Shown in pieces: positions 51,432 to 62,755 of a DNA stretch of 64,000 bases. Origin of the DNA: Hydractinia symbiolongicarpus (lineage: Eukaryota > Cnidaria > Hydrozoa > Anthoathecata > Hydractiniidae). Both the position numbers and the translations under genes were made by a program. The notes under the pieces were generated by a model, which was given only the letters and a program-made list of their open reading frames with translations, was not told where the DNA came from and searched no databases. The stretch lies in assembly GCF_029227915.1 (NCBI RefSeq), contig NC_079885.1, positions 18,301,001 through 18,365,000 on the forward strand, written 5' to 3'. Each line of letters begins with the position of its first letter. Position 1 is the first letter of the stretch.

Positions 51432-51552
51432 CAGCTCTGGGCTTTCTTCAGTTCACGCACAAATCTTTTGCCTTTTACTAAAGATTTCCGTGGAGAAGGC
51501 CAAAACGATGAGTATATAGACGATTTTTCTACTGTCTCGCTTCGGCGGGACG
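51432..51552 (+). ncRNA. U5: U5 snRNA copy 77, linked two-change family
   Basis: A51434G and C51469T. Confidence 0.9.
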
Positions 51553-52100
51553 ATCACTAGTCTAAATGAAAAAACGTGCAGGAGGCCATACGCGGGCCTA
51601 TATCTCATCTCGCTCACAGAGACTTGGTAAGCACGGTCCACTCAATGGCTTTCCAAATGCGAAGAGTGAAGGCCGCAGACGGCAGGGGTTGAGCCAAGGG
51701 CCTTTCGGCCGTATCCCGCTCACAAGTTTTTTTTTTTTTTTAGCAGAATAATACATACGAGCTAATCAAAATCGGCTCGAGGAAAGAAATAAAGTTCAGA
51801 GACAACCAAAGGAGTCGAACTGCAGTAGAAACAAACTAGATGTAACGCAAGCCACTAGTACGACGTATTGCCTACAGGGACCACACTCTCCGAGACAGCG
51901 AACGCAACTTCCTAGTGATTCACGCGAACGCACTCAACTAGGTGATGTAGATCAGAAAGGTGAAAGTCCTTGTGTCAAGTCTACACCTCACGATGCAGCA
52001 CCTTTTAAGCGTCCTCTACGAACGGACACACTGGCAAGCGGCACACCACAAGCAAAGGTTAAGTCGGCTCGAAGGCACAACAGGTCGCGCCGACTTACGA

Positions 52101-52221
52101 CAACTCTGGGCTTTCTTCAGTTCACGCACAAATCTTTCGCCTTTTACTAAAGATTTCCGTGGAGAAGGCCAAAACGATGAGTATATAGACGATTTTTCTA
52201 CTGTCTCGCTTCGGCGGGACG
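52101..52221 (+). ncRNA. U5: U5 snRNA copy 78
   Basis: Array consensus. Confidence 0.95.
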
Positions 52222-52769
52222 ATCACTAGTCTAAATGAAAAAACGTGCAGGAGGCCATACGCGGGCCTATCTCTCATCTCGCTCACAGAGACTTGGTAAG
52301 CACGGTCCACTCAATGGCTTTCCAAATGCGAAGAGTGAAGGCCGCAGACGGCAGGGGTTGAGCCAAGGGCCTTTCGGCCGTATCCCGCTCACAAGTTTTT
52401 TTTTTTTTTTAGCAGAATAATACATACGAGCTAATCAAAATCGGCTCGAGGAAAGAAATAAAGTTTAGAGACAACCAAAGGAGTCGAACTGCAGTAGAAA
52501 CAAACTAAATGTAACGCAAGCCACTAGTACGACGTATTGCCTACAGGGACCACACTCTCCGAGACAGCGAACGCAACTTCCTAGTGATTCACGCGAACGC
52601 ACTCAACTAGGTGATGTAGATCAGAAAGGTGAAAGTCCTTGTGTCAAGTCTACACCTCACGATGCAGCACCTTTTAAGCGTCCTCTACGAACGGACACAC
52701 TGGCAAGCGGCACACCACAAGCAAAGGTTAAGTCGGCTCGAAGGCACAACAGGTCGCGCCGACTTACGA

Positions 52770-52890
52770 CAGCTCTGGGCTTTCTTCAGTTCACGCACAA
52801 ATCTTTTGCCTTTTACTAAAGATTTCCGTGGAGAAGGCCAAAACGATGAGTATATAGACGATTTTTCTACTGTCTCGCTTCGGCGGGACG
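52770..52890 (+). ncRNA. U5: U5 snRNA copy 79, linked two-change family
   Basis: A52772G and C52807T. Confidence 0.9.
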
Positions 52891-53438
52891 ATCACTAGTC
52901 TAAATGAAAAAACGTGCAGGAGGCCATACGCGGGCCTATCTCTCATCTCGCTCACAGAGACTTGGTAAGCACGGTCTACTCAATGGCTTTCCAAATGCGA
53001 AGAGTGAAGGCCGCAGACGGCAGGGGTTGAGCCAAGGGCCTTTTGGCCGTATCCCGCTCACAAGTTTTTTTTTTTTTTTAGCAGAATAATACATACGAGC
53101 TAATCAAAATCGGCTCGAGGAAAGAAATAAAGTTCAGAGACAACCAAAGGAGTCGAACTGCAGTAGAAACAAACTAGATGTAACGCAAGCCACTAGTACG
53201 ACGTATTGCCTACAGGGACCACACTCTCCGAGACAGCGAACGCAACTTCCTAGTGATTCACGCGAACGCACTCAACTAGGTGATGTAGATCAGAAAGGTG
53301 AAAGTCCTTGTGTCAAGTCTACACCTCACGATGCAGCACCTTTTAAGCGTCCTCTACGAACGGACACACTGGCAAGCGGCACACCACAAGCAAAGGTTAA
53401 GTCGGCTCGAAGGCACAACAGGTCGCGCCGACTTACGA

Positions 53439-53559
53439 CAACTCTGGGCTTTCTTCAGTTCACGCACAAATCTTTCGCCTTTTACTAAAGATTTCCGTGG
53501 AGAAAGCCAAAACGATGAGTATATAGACGATTTTTCTACTGTCTCGCTTCGGCGGGACG
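53439..53559 (+). ncRNA. U5: U5 snRNA copy 80, G-to-A in lower helix
   Basis: G53505A, as in copies 71 and 74; the Sm tract is intact. Confidence 0.93.
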
Positions 53560-54107
53560 ATCACTAGTCTAAATGAAAAAACGTGCAGGAGGCCATACGC
53601 GGGCCTATCTCTCATCTCGCTCACAGAGACTTGGTAAGCACGGTCCACTCAATGGCTTTCCAAATGCGAAGAGTGAAGGCCGCAGACGGCAGGGGTTGAG
53701 CCAAGGGCCTTTCGGCCGTATCCCGCTCACAAGTTTTTTTTTTTTTTTAGCAGAATAATACATACGAGCTAATCAAAATCGGCTCGAGGAAAGAAATAAA
53801 GTTTAGAGACAACCAAAGGAGTCGAACTGCAGTAGAAACAAACTAAATGTAACGCAAGCCACTAGTACGACGTATTGCCTACAGGGACCACACTCTCCGA
53901 GACAGCGAACGCAACTTCCTAGTGATTCACGCGAACGCACTCAACTAGGTGATGTAGATCAGAAAGGTGAAAGTCCTTGTGTCAAGTCTACACCTCACGA
54001 TGCAGCACCTTTTAAGCGTCCTCTACGAACGGACACACTGGCAAGCGGCACACCACAAGCAAAGGTTAAGTCGGCTCGAAGGCACAACAGGTCGCGCCGA
54101 CTTACGA

Positions 54108-54228
54108 CAGCTCTGGGCTTTCTTCAGTTCACGCACAAATCTTTTGCCTTTTACTAAAGATTTCCGTGGAGAAGGCCAAAACGATGAGTATATAGACGAT
54201 TTTTCTACTGTCTCGCTTCGGCGGGACG
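54108..54228 (+). ncRNA. U5: U5 snRNA copy 81, linked two-change family
   Basis: A54110G and C54145T; last member of the family in the window. Confidence 0.9.
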
Positions 54229-54776
54229 ATCACTAGTCTAAATGAAAAAACGTGCAGGAGGCCATACGCGGGCCTATATCTCATCTCGCTCACAGAGACT
54301 TGGTAAGCACGGTCCACTCAATGGCTTTCCAAATGCGAAGAGTGAAGGCCGCAGACGGCAGGGGTTGAGCCAAGGGCCTTTCGGCCGTATCCCGCTCCCA
54401 ATTTTTTTTTTTTTTTTAGCAGAATAATACATACGAGCTAATCAAAATCGGCTCGAGGAAAGAAATAAAGTTCAGAGACAACCAAAGGAGTCGAACTGCA
54501 GTAGAAACAAACTAGATGTAACGCAAGCCACTAGTACGACGTATTGCCTACAGGGACCACACTCTCCGAGACAGCGAACGCAACTTCCTAGTGATTCACG
54601 CGAACGCACTCAACTAGGTGATGTAGATCAGAAAGGTGAAAGTCCTTGTGTCAAGTCTACACCTCACGATGCAGCACCTTTTAAGCGTCCTCTACGAACG
54701 GACACACTGGCAAGCGGCACACCACAAGCAAAGGTTAAGTCGGCTCGAAGGCACAACAGGTCGCGCCGACTTACGA

Positions 54777-54897
54777 CAACTCTGGGCTTTCTTCAGTTCA
54801 CGCACAAATCTTTCGCCTTTTACTAAAGATTTCCGTGGAGAAGGCCAAAACGATGAGTATATAGACGATTTTTCTACTGTCTCGCTTCGGCGGGACG
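54777..54897 (+). ncRNA. U5: U5 snRNA copy 82
   Basis: Array consensus. Confidence 0.95.
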
Positions 54898-55445
54898 ATC
54901 ACTAGTCTAAATGAAAAAACGTGCAGGAGGCCATACGCGGGCCTATCTCTCATCTCGCTCACAGAGACTTGGTAAGCACGGTCCACTCAATGGCTTTCCA
55001 AATGCGAAGAGTGAAGGCCGCAGACGGCAGGGGTTGAGCCAAGGGCCTTTCGGCCGTATCCGGCTCACAAGTTTTTTTTTTTTTTTAGCAGAATAATACA
55101 TACGAGCTAATCAAAATCGGCTCGAGGAAAGAAATAAAGTTCAGAGACAACCAAAGGAGTCGAACTGCAGTAGAAACAAACTAGATGTAACGCAAGCCAC
55201 TAGTACGACGTATTGCCTACAGGGACCACACTCTCCGAGACAGCGAACGCAACTTCCTAGTGATTCACGCGAACGCACTCAACTAGGTGATGTAGATCAG
55301 AAAGGTGAAAGTCCTTGTGTCAAGTCTACACCTCACGATGCAGCACCTTTTAAGCGTCCTCTACGAACGGACACACTGGCAAGCGGCACACCACAAGCAA
55401 AGGTTAAGTCGGCTCGAAGGCACAACAGGTCGCGCCGACTTACGA

Positions 55446-55566
55446 CAACTCTGGGCTTTCTTCAGTTCACGCACAAATCTTTCGCCTTTTACTAAAGATT
55501 TCCGTGGAGAAGGCCAAAACGATGAGTATATAGACGATTTTTCTACTGTCTCGCTTCGGCGGGACG
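55446..55566 (+). ncRNA. U5: U5 snRNA copy 83
   Basis: Array consensus. Confidence 0.95.
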
Positions 55567-56114
55567 ATCACTAGTCTAAATGAAAAAACGTGCAGGAGGC
55601 CATACGCGGGCCTATCTCTCATCTCGCTCACAGAGACTTGGTAAGCACGGTCCACTCAATGGCTTTCCAAATGCGAAGAGTGAAGGCCGCAGACGGCAGG
55701 GGTTGAGCCAAGGGCCTTTCGGCCGTATCCCGCTCACAAGTTTTTTTTTTTTTTTAGCAGAATAATACATACGAGCTAATCAAAATCGGCTCGAGGAAAG
55801 AAATAAAGTTCAGAGACAACCAAAGGAGTCGAACTGCAGTAGAAACAAACTAGATGTAACGCAAGCCACTAGTACGACGTATTGCCTACAGGGACCACAC
55901 TCTCCGAGACAGCGAACGCAACTTCCTAGTGATTCACGCGAACGCACTCAACAAGGTGATGTAGATCAGAAAGGTGAAAGTCCTTGTGTCAAGTCTACAC
56001 CTCACGATGCAGCACCTTTTAAGCGTCGTCTACGAACGGACACACTGGCAAGCGGCACACCACAAGCAAAGGTTAAGTCGGCTCGAAGGCACAACAGTTC
56101 GCGCCGACTTACGA

Positions 56115-56235
56115 CAACTCTTTGCTTTCTTCAGTTCACGCACAAATCTTTCGCCTTTTACTAAAGATTTCCGTGGAGAAGGCCAAAACGATGAGTATAT
56201 AGACGATTTTTCTACTGTCTCGCTTCGGCGGGACG
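56115..56235 (+). ncRNA. U5: U5 snRNA copy 84, UU variant
   Basis: GG to TT at 56122-56123. Upstream CAACAAGG and GTTCG changes are shared with the unit of copy 88. Confidence 0.9.
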
Positions 56236-56782
56236 ATCACTAGTCTAAATGAAAAAACGTGCAGGAGGCCATACGCGGGCCTATCTCTCATCTCGCTCAC
56301 AGAGACTTGGTAAGCACGGTCCACTCAATGGCTTTCCAAATGCGAAGAGTGAAGGCCGCAGACGGCAGGGGTTGAGCCAAGGGCCTTTCGGCCGTATCCC
56401 GCTCACAAGTTTTTTTTTTTTTTAGCAGAATAATACATACGAGCTAATCAAAATCGGCTCGAGGAAAGAAATAAAGTTCAGAGACAACCAAAGGAGTCGA
56501 ACTGCAGTAGAAACAAACTAGATGTAACGCAAGCCACTAGTACGACGTAATGCCTACAGGGACCACACTCTCCGAGACAGCGAACGCAACTTCCTAGTGA
56601 TTCACGCGAACGCACTCAACTAGGTGATGTAGATCAGAAAGGTGAAAGTCCTTGTGTCAAGTCTACACCTCACGATGCAGCACCTTTTAAGCGTCCTCTA
56701 CGAACGGACACACTGGCAAGCGGCACACCACAAGCAAAGGTTAAGTCGGCTCGAAGGCACAACAGGTCGCGCCGACTTACGA

Positions 56783-56903
56783 CAACTCTGGGCTTTCTTC
56801 AGTTCACGCACAAATCTTTCGCCTTTTACTAAAGATTTCCGTGGAGAAGGCCAAAACGATGAGTATATAGACGATTTTTCTACTGTCTCGCTTCGGCGGG
56901 ACG
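56783..56903 (+). ncRNA. U5: U5 snRNA copy 85
   Basis: Array consensus in U5; an upstream T-to-A change near 56550 is shared with the unit of copy 89. Confidence 0.95.
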
Positions 56904-57450
56904 ATCACTAGTCTAAATGAAAAAACGTGCAGGAGGCCATACGCGGGCCTATCTCTCATCTCGCTCACAGAGACTTGGTAAGCACGGTCCACTCAATGGC
57001 TTTCCAAATGCGAAGAGTGAAGGCCGCAGACGGCAGGGGTTGAGCCAAGGGCCTTTCGGCCGTATCCCGCTCACAAGTTTTTTTTTTTTTTAGCAGAATA
57101 ATACATACGAGCTAATCAAAATCGGCTCGAGGAAAGAAATAAAGTTCAGAGACAACCAAAGGAGTCGAACTGCAGTAGAAACAAACTAGATGTAACGCAA
57201 GCCACTAGTACGACGTATTGCCTACAGGGACCACACTCTCCGAGACAGCGAACGCAACTTCCTAGTGATTCACGCGAACGCACTCAACTAGGTGATGTAG
57301 ATCAGAAAGGTGAAAGTCCTTGTGTCAAGTCTACACCTCACGATGCAGCACCTTTTAAGCGTCCTCTACGAACGGACACACTGGCAAGCGGCACACCACA
57401 AGCAAAGGTTAAGTCGGCTCGAAGGCACAACAGGTCGCGCCGACTTACGA

Positions 57451-57571
57451 CAACTCTTTGCTTTCTTCAGTTCACGCACAAATCTTTCGCCTTTTACTAA
57501 AGATTTCCGTGGAGAAGGCCAAAACGATGAGTATATAGACGATTTTTCTACTGTCTCGCTTCGGCGGGACG
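57451..57571 (+). ncRNA. U5: U5 snRNA copy 86, UU variant
   Basis: GG to TT at 57458-57459. Confidence 0.9.
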
Positions 57572-58120
57572 ATCACTAGTCTAAATGAAAAAACGTGCAA
57601 GAGGCCATACGCGGGCCTATCTCTCATCTCGCTCACAGAGACTTGGTAAGCACGGTCCACTCAATGGCTTTCCAAATGCGAAGAGTGAAGGCCGCAGACG
57701 GCAGGGGTTGAGCCAAGGGCCTTTCGGCCGTATCCCGCTCACAAGTTTTTTTTTTTTTTTTAGCAGAATAATACATACGAGCTAATCAAAATCGGCTCGA
57801 GGAAAGAAATAAAGTTCAGAGACAACCAAAGGAGTCGAACTGCAGTAGAAACAAACTAGATGTAACGCAAGCCACTAGTACGACGTATTGCCTACAGGGA
57901 CCACACTCTCCGAGACAGCGAACGCAACTTCCTAGTGATTCACGCGAACGCACTCAACTAGGTGATGTAGATCAGAAAGGTGAAAGTCCTTGTGTCAAGT
58001 CTACACCTCACGATGCAGCACCTTTTAAGCGTCCTCTACGAACGGACACACTGGCAAGCGGCACACCACAAGCAAAGGTTAAGTCGGCTCGAAGGCACAA
58101 CAGGTCGCGCCGACTTACGA

Positions 58121-58241
58121 CAACTCTGGGCTTTCTTCAGTTCACGCACAAATCTTTCGCCTTTTACAAAAGATTTCCGTGGAGAAGGCCAAAACGATGA
58201 GTATATAGACGATTTTTCTACTGTCTCGCTTCGGCGGGACG
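58121..58241 (+). ncRNA. U5: U5 snRNA copy 87, loop I edge variant
   Basis: T58168A changes the base just after UUUUAC; shared with copy 92. Confidence 0.88.
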
Positions 58242-58790
58242 ATCACTAGTCTAAATGAAAAAACGTGCAAGAGGCCATACGCCGCCCTATCTCTCATCTC
58301 GCTCACAGAGACTTGGTAAGCACGGTCCACTCAATGGCTTTCCAAATGCGAAGAGTGAAGGCCGCAGACGGCAGGGGTTGAGCCAAGGGCCTTTCGGCCG
58401 TATCCCGCTCACAAGTTTTTTTTTTTTTTTTAGCAGAATAATACATACGAGCTAATCAAAATCGGCTCGAGGAAAGAAATAAAGTTCAGAGACAATCAAA
58501 GGAGTCGAACTGCAGTAGAAACAAACTAGATGTAACGCAAGCCACTAGTACGACGTATTGCCTACAGGGACCACACTCTCCGAGACAGCGAACGCAACTT
58601 CCTAGTGATTCACGCGAACGCACTCAACAAGGTGATGTAGATCAGAAAGGTGAAAGTCCTTGTGTCAAGTCTACACCTCACGATGCAGCACCTTTTAAGC
58701 GTCCTCTACGAACGGACACACTGGCAAGCGGCACACCACAAGCAAAGGTTAAGTCGGCTCGAAGGCACAACAGTTCGCGCCGACTTACGA

Positions 58791-58911
58791 CAACTCTTTG
58801 CTTTCTTCAGTTCACGCACAAATCTTTCGCCTTTTACTAAAGATTTCCGTGGAGAAGGCCAAAACGATGAGTATATAGACGATTTTTCTACTGTCTCGCT
58901 TCGGCGGGACG
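58791..58911 (+). ncRNA. U5: U5 snRNA copy 88, UU variant
   Basis: GG to TT at 58798-58799. Confidence 0.9.
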
Positions 58912-59458
58912 ATCACTAGTCTAAATGAAAAAACGTGCAGGAGGCCATACGCGGGCCTATCTCTCATCTCGCTCACAGAGACTTGGTAAGCACGGTCCAC
59001 TCAATGGCTTTCCAAATGCGAAGAGTGAAGGCCGCAGACGGCAGGGGTTGAGCCAAGGGCCTTTCGGCCGTATCCCGCTCACAAGTTTTTTTTTTTTTTA
59101 GCAGAATAATACATACGAGCTAATCAAAATCGGCTCGAGGAAAGAAATAAAGTTCAGAGACAACCAAAGGAGTCGAACTGCAGTAGAAACAAACTAGATG
59201 TAACGCAAGCCACTAGTACGACGTAATGCCTACAGGGACCACACTCTCCGAGACAGCGAACGCAACTTCCTAGTGATTCACGCGAACGCACTCAACTAGG
59301 TGATGTAGATCAGAAAGGTGAAAGTCCTTGTGTCAAGTCTACACCTCACGATGCAGCACCTTTTAAGCGTCCTCTACGAACGGACACACTGGCAAGCGGC
59401 ACACCACAAGCAAAGGTTAAGTCGGCTCGAAGGCACAACAGGTCGCGCCGACTTACGA

Positions 59459-59579
59459 CAACTCTGGGCTTTCTTCAGTTCACGCACAAATCTTTCGCCT
59501 TTTACTAAAGATTTCCGTGGAGAAGGCCAAAACGATGAGTATATAGACGATTTTTCTACTGTCTCGCTTCGGCGGGACG
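59459..59579 (+). ncRNA. U5: U5 snRNA copy 89
   Basis: Array consensus; last U5 before the retroelement, which sits about 200 bp downstream. Confidence 0.95.
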
Positions 59580-59776
59580 ATCACTAGTCTAAATGAAAAA
59601 ACGTGCAGGAGGCCATACGCGGGCCTATCTCTCATCTCGCTCACAGAGACTTGGTAAGCACGGTCCACTCAATGGCTTTCCAAATGCGAAGAGTGAAGGC
59701 CGCAGACGGCAGGGGTTGAGCCAAGGGCCTTTCGGCCGTATCCCGCTCACAAGTTTTTTTTTTTTTTTAGCAGAAT

Positions 59777-59788
59777 AATACATACGAG
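59777..59788 (+). repeat. Target-site duplication, left copy
   Basis: AATACATACGAG directly before the element, identical to 61067-61078. Spacing check: the distance between neighbouring units grows by 1290 bp, exactly the 1278-bp element plus 12 bp. Confidence 0.93.
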
Positions 59789-60083
59789 TTACTGTGGAAA
59801 GTTTATCATTTCTTGAACATGATAGTTTAGTAGGCGACGTTTCGGGAGATCCTTCTCCCATCATCGGGCAAAGTAAAATGATGTTGCGCATGTATTTATA
59901 AAATTGCAGAGGATCGAAATTCATAAAAATTAACCAATCAGAAACGAGCTGATAATTACAGTTAATTACGGTAATTAACATTTTCGGACCTGGATGTAGG
60001 TAACTACTTCTTCTGTAGGGCTGGTAACCAAATCTCAGGAAGTTGATACGAGATGCTGTTTATGTGTTTGTTACGTTCTACAC
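59789..60083 (-). repeat. Left inverted arm of the retroelement (3' end of the element)
   Basis: 295 bp that reappear in reverse complement at 60735-61029. It contains the last ~26 codons of the endonuclease frame, its stop codon and about 215 bp of 3' untranslated sequence. I saw no mismatch between the arms by eye, and both have the same length. Confidence 0.92.
59838..59868 (-). other. Hammerhead-like core in left arm
   Basis: On the element's sense strand: CCGATGA, a GGGAG/CTCCC hairpin, then CGAAAC. This resembles the conserved CUGAUGA - stem II - GAAA core of hammerhead ribozymes, known from Penelope-like terminal repeats. The core has C for the expected U, and I could not find a proper stem III with a cleavage triplet, so activity is doubtful. 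Confidence 0.35.
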
Positions 60084-60765
60084 TGTTGATGGTTTCTTTA
60101 ATCTTCCTGGCCGTTGTTCTGGATTCTCTGTCAATGATTTTCTTCTCATCCCAATTAAACTGATGACTTCTGCTCCAGCTGTGGTCCGCAATTTCGTTTT
60201 TCTTCACATATCCGTTTCTCACTGCGCGCATATGTTCTTGTACTCGTTGCTTAAACTTTCTTTTTGTTTCGCCTATATACACTGCATCACAATCTTTACA
60301 CGGGATTTCGTAAACAACATTGTTTTGCTCTTCCAGGTTTATTTTGTCTTTTGGTTTAGACAAAGTGCTTCTTAGGGTGTCTTTAGAGGTAAGAATGCAT
60401 TTGATCTTGTGTTGCCTTAAAACTCGACGAAGGATCTCGCTGGTACCTGGTACGAAGGGTAGGAATGCTGATGCGATAAATTCCTCTGATGTTTCCTTGT
60501 TGTCTCCGTTGCATCTTCTCTTCATTTTATTTTCTACTTGCGTGATGACTTTATGACTGTATCCATTTGTGATTAATGCATTTCTTACACGTCGAATTTC
60601 TATTTTCCTCTCCTGTTTGTCACTGACTACACTGTTGGCACGATTCAGTAATGAAGATATGACACTTTCTTTGCAAGATTTCTGATGGTTTGATTCGAAG
60701 TTAAGGTACTGGTCAGTGTGTGTTGGTTTACGATGTGTAGAACGTAACAAACACATAAACAGCAT
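60004..60765 (-). pseudogene. Penelope-like element polyprotein fragment: RT C-terminus plus GIY-YIG endonuclease
   Basis: The 253-residue open frame encodes the C-terminal part of a Penelope-like polyprotein. Residues 11-45 (HRKPTHTDQYLNF onward, then LLNRA) match the end of the reverse transcriptase region. The GIY-YIG nuclease, which nicks target DNA, follows: VVY at 150-152, YIG at 163-165, with C156 and C159 between them; then R174, H178, H195, H201 (the Cys/His set typical of this clade) and a candidate catalytic Glu at 214. The frame ends at a TAG at 60004-60006. Residues 1-10 are read from the inverted arm, so the apparent start codon is an artefact of the inversion joint and not a native start. 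Catalytic RT motifs are absent. Domain identity is firm; expression is unlikely. Confidence 0.88.
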
Positions 60766-61029
60766 CTCGTATCAACTTCCTGAGATTTGGTTACCAGCCC
60801 TACAGAAGAAGTAGTTACCTACATCCAGGTCCGAAAATGTTAATTACCGTAATTAACTGTAATTATCAGCTCGTTTCTGATTGGTTAATTTTTATGAATT
60901 TCGATCCTCTGCAATTTTATAAATACATGCGCAACATCATTTTACTTTGCCCGATGATGGGAGAAGGATCTCCCGAAACGTCGCCTACTAAACTATCATG
61001 TTCAAGAAATGATAAACTTTCCACAGTAA
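60735..61029 (+). repeat. Right inverted arm of the retroelement
   Basis: Inverted copy of the element's 3' end placed at its 5' side, with the joint inside the coding region at 60734/60735. The open frame at 60837-61034 on the + strand is just this arm read in translation; no gene is inferred. Confidence 0.92.
60951..60980 (+). other. Hammerhead-like core in right arm
   Basis: The same motif on the opposite strand, in the inverted arm. The same reservations apply. Confidence 0.35.
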
Positions 61030-61066
61030 TATGAATACTGAACAGACAAACCGAAATAATATCTTC
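61030..61066 (-). other. 37-bp unique tail at one end of the retroelement
   Basis: Lies between the right arm and the target-site duplication and has no counterpart at the left end. Penelope-like elements are described as carrying a 30-40 bp extension on only one terminal repeat, which fits. Confidence 0.65.
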
Positions 61067-61078
61067 AATACATACGAG
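61067..61078 (+). repeat. Target-site duplication, right copy
   Basis: AATACATACGAG directly after the element, followed by uninterrupted array spacer. Confidence 0.93.
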
Positions 61079-61417
61079 CTAATCAAAATCGGCTCGAGGA
61101 AAGAAATAAAGTTCAGAGACAACCAAAGGAGTCGAACTGCAGTAGAAACAAACTAGATGTAACGCAAGCCACTAGTACGACGTATTGCCTACAGGGACCA
61201 CACTCTCCGAGACAGCGAACGCAACTTCCTAGTGATTCACGCGAACGCACTCAACTAGGTGATGTAGATCAGAAAGGTGAAAGTCCTTGTGTCAAGTCTA
61301 CACCTCACGATGCAGCACCTTTTAAGCGTCCTCTACGAACGGACACACTGGCAAGCGGCACACCACAAGCAAAGGTTAAGTCGGCTCGAAGGCACAACAG
61401 GTCGCGCCGACTTACGA

Positions 61418-61538
61418 CAACTCTGGGCTTTCTTCAGTTCACGCACAAATCTTTCGCCTTTTACTAAAGATTTCCGTGGAGAAGGCCAAAACGATGAGTA
61501 TATAGACGATTTTTCTACTGTCTCGCTTCGGCGGGACG
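61418..61538 (+). ncRNA. U5: U5 snRNA copy 90
   Basis: Array consensus; first U5 after the retroelement. It is consensus-type where the alternation predicts a UU variant. Confidence 0.95.
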
Positions 61539-62086
61539 ATCACTAGTCTAAATGAAAAAACGTGCAGGAGGCCATACGCGGGCCTATCTCTCATCTCGCT
61601 CACAGAGACTTGGTAAGCACGGTCCACTCAATGGCTTTCCAAATGCGAAGAGTGAAGGCCGCAGACGGCAGGGGTTGAGCCAAGGGCCTTTCGGCCGTAT
61701 CCCGCTCACAAGTTTTTTTTTTTTTTTAGCAGAATAATACATACGAGCTAATCAAAATCGGCTCGAGGAAAGAAATAAAGTTCAGAGACAACCAAAGGAG
61801 TCGAACTGCAGTAGAAACAAACTAGATGTAACGCAAGCCACTAGTACGACGTATTGCCTACAGGGACCACACTCTCCGAGACAGCGAACGCAACTTCCTA
61901 GTGATTCACGCGAACGCATTCAACTAGGTGATGTAGATCAGAAAGGTGAAAGTCCTTGTGTCAAGTCTACACCTCACGATGCAGCACCTTTTAAGCGTCC
62001 TCTACGAACGGACACACTGGCAAGCGGCACACCACAAGCAAAGGTTAAGTCGGCTCGAAGGCACAACAGGTCGCGCCGACTTACGA

Positions 62087-62207
62087 CAACTCTTTGCTTT
62101 CTTCAGTTCACGCACAAATCTTTCGCCTTTTAATAAAGATTTCCGTGGAGAAGGCCAAAACGATGAGTATATAGACGATTTTTCTACTGTCTCGCTTCGG
62201 CGGGACG
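62087..62207 (+). ncRNA. U5: U5 snRNA copy 91, UU variant with altered loop I
   Basis: GG to TT at 62094-62095, plus C62133A, which changes invariant UUUUAC to UUUUAA. Function is doubtful. Confidence 0.8.
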
Positions 62208-62755
62208 ATCACTAGTCTAAATGAAAAAACGTGCAAGAGGCCATACGCGGGCCTATCTCTCATCTCGCTCACAGAGACTTGGTAAGCACGGTCCACTCAA
62301 TGGCTTTCCAAATGCGAAGAGTGAAGGCCGCAGACGGCAGGGGTTGAGCCAAGGGCCTTTCGGCCGTATCCCGCTCACAAGTTTTTTTTTTTTTTTAGCA
62401 GAATAATACATACGAGCTAATCAAAGTCGGCTCGAGGAAAGAAATAAAGTTCAGAGACAACCAAAGGAGTCGAACTGCAGTAGAAACAAACTAGATGTAA
62501 CGCAAGCCACTAGTACGACGTATTGCCTACAGGGACCACACTCTCCGAGACAGCGAACGCAACTTCCTAGTGATTCACGCGAACGCACTCAACTAGGTGA
62601 TGTAGATCAGAAAGGTGAAAGTCCTTGTGTCAAGTCTACACCTCACGATGCAGCACCTTTTAAGCGTCTTCTACGAACGGACACACTGGCAAGCGGCACA
62701 CCACAAGCAAAGGTTAAGTCGGCTCGAAGGCACAACAGGTCGCGCCGACTTACGA

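Larger units (their letters stand above)
1..59788 (+). repeat. Tandem array of ~669-bp U5 snRNA gene units (left part)
   Basis: Head-to-tail units of 668-671 bp run from the first base, which lies inside a U5 3' hairpin, to the retroelement junction. They hold 89 complete U5 copies. Length differences come almost entirely from a T run of 13-17 bases; other differences are scattered single substitutions. Units before about 34 kb are nearly identical, and later ones carry more shared variants. Tandem snRNA arrays kept uniform by concerted evolution are known for U1 and U2 in several animals. I infer the same process here from the near identity and from variants that recur at multi-unit spacing. 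Confidence 0.98.
59789..61066 (-). mobile_element. Truncated Penelope-like retroelement (GIY-YIG type) inserted in the array
   Basis: A 1278-bp foreign segment interrupts one unit 18 bases after its T run. On the minus strand it reads: a 37-bp unique tail (61066-61030), a 295-bp arm (61029-60735), the end of a reverse transcriptase fused to a GIY-YIG endonuclease (60734-60004), and a 3' untranslated region. The last 295 bp (60083-59789) repeat the first arm in inverted orientation. A 12-bp target-site duplication flanks it. GIY-YIG endonuclease, inverted terminal-type arms, a short tail at one end and a 10-15 bp duplication are known traits of Penelope-like elements. Most of the reverse transcriptase is missing, so it cannot move by itself. 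The near-identical arms suggest a recent insertion. Confidence 0.9.

Noticed and set aside
59625-59981. 118-codon minus-strand frame across the left array/element junction
   Set aside because: Half is retroelement 3' untranslated sequence and half is array antisense with a poly-Lys stretch from the T run; a chance frame.
60043-60556. Plus-strand frames of 110 and 78 codons inside the retroelement
   Set aside because: Shadows of the endonuclease frame on the opposite strand.
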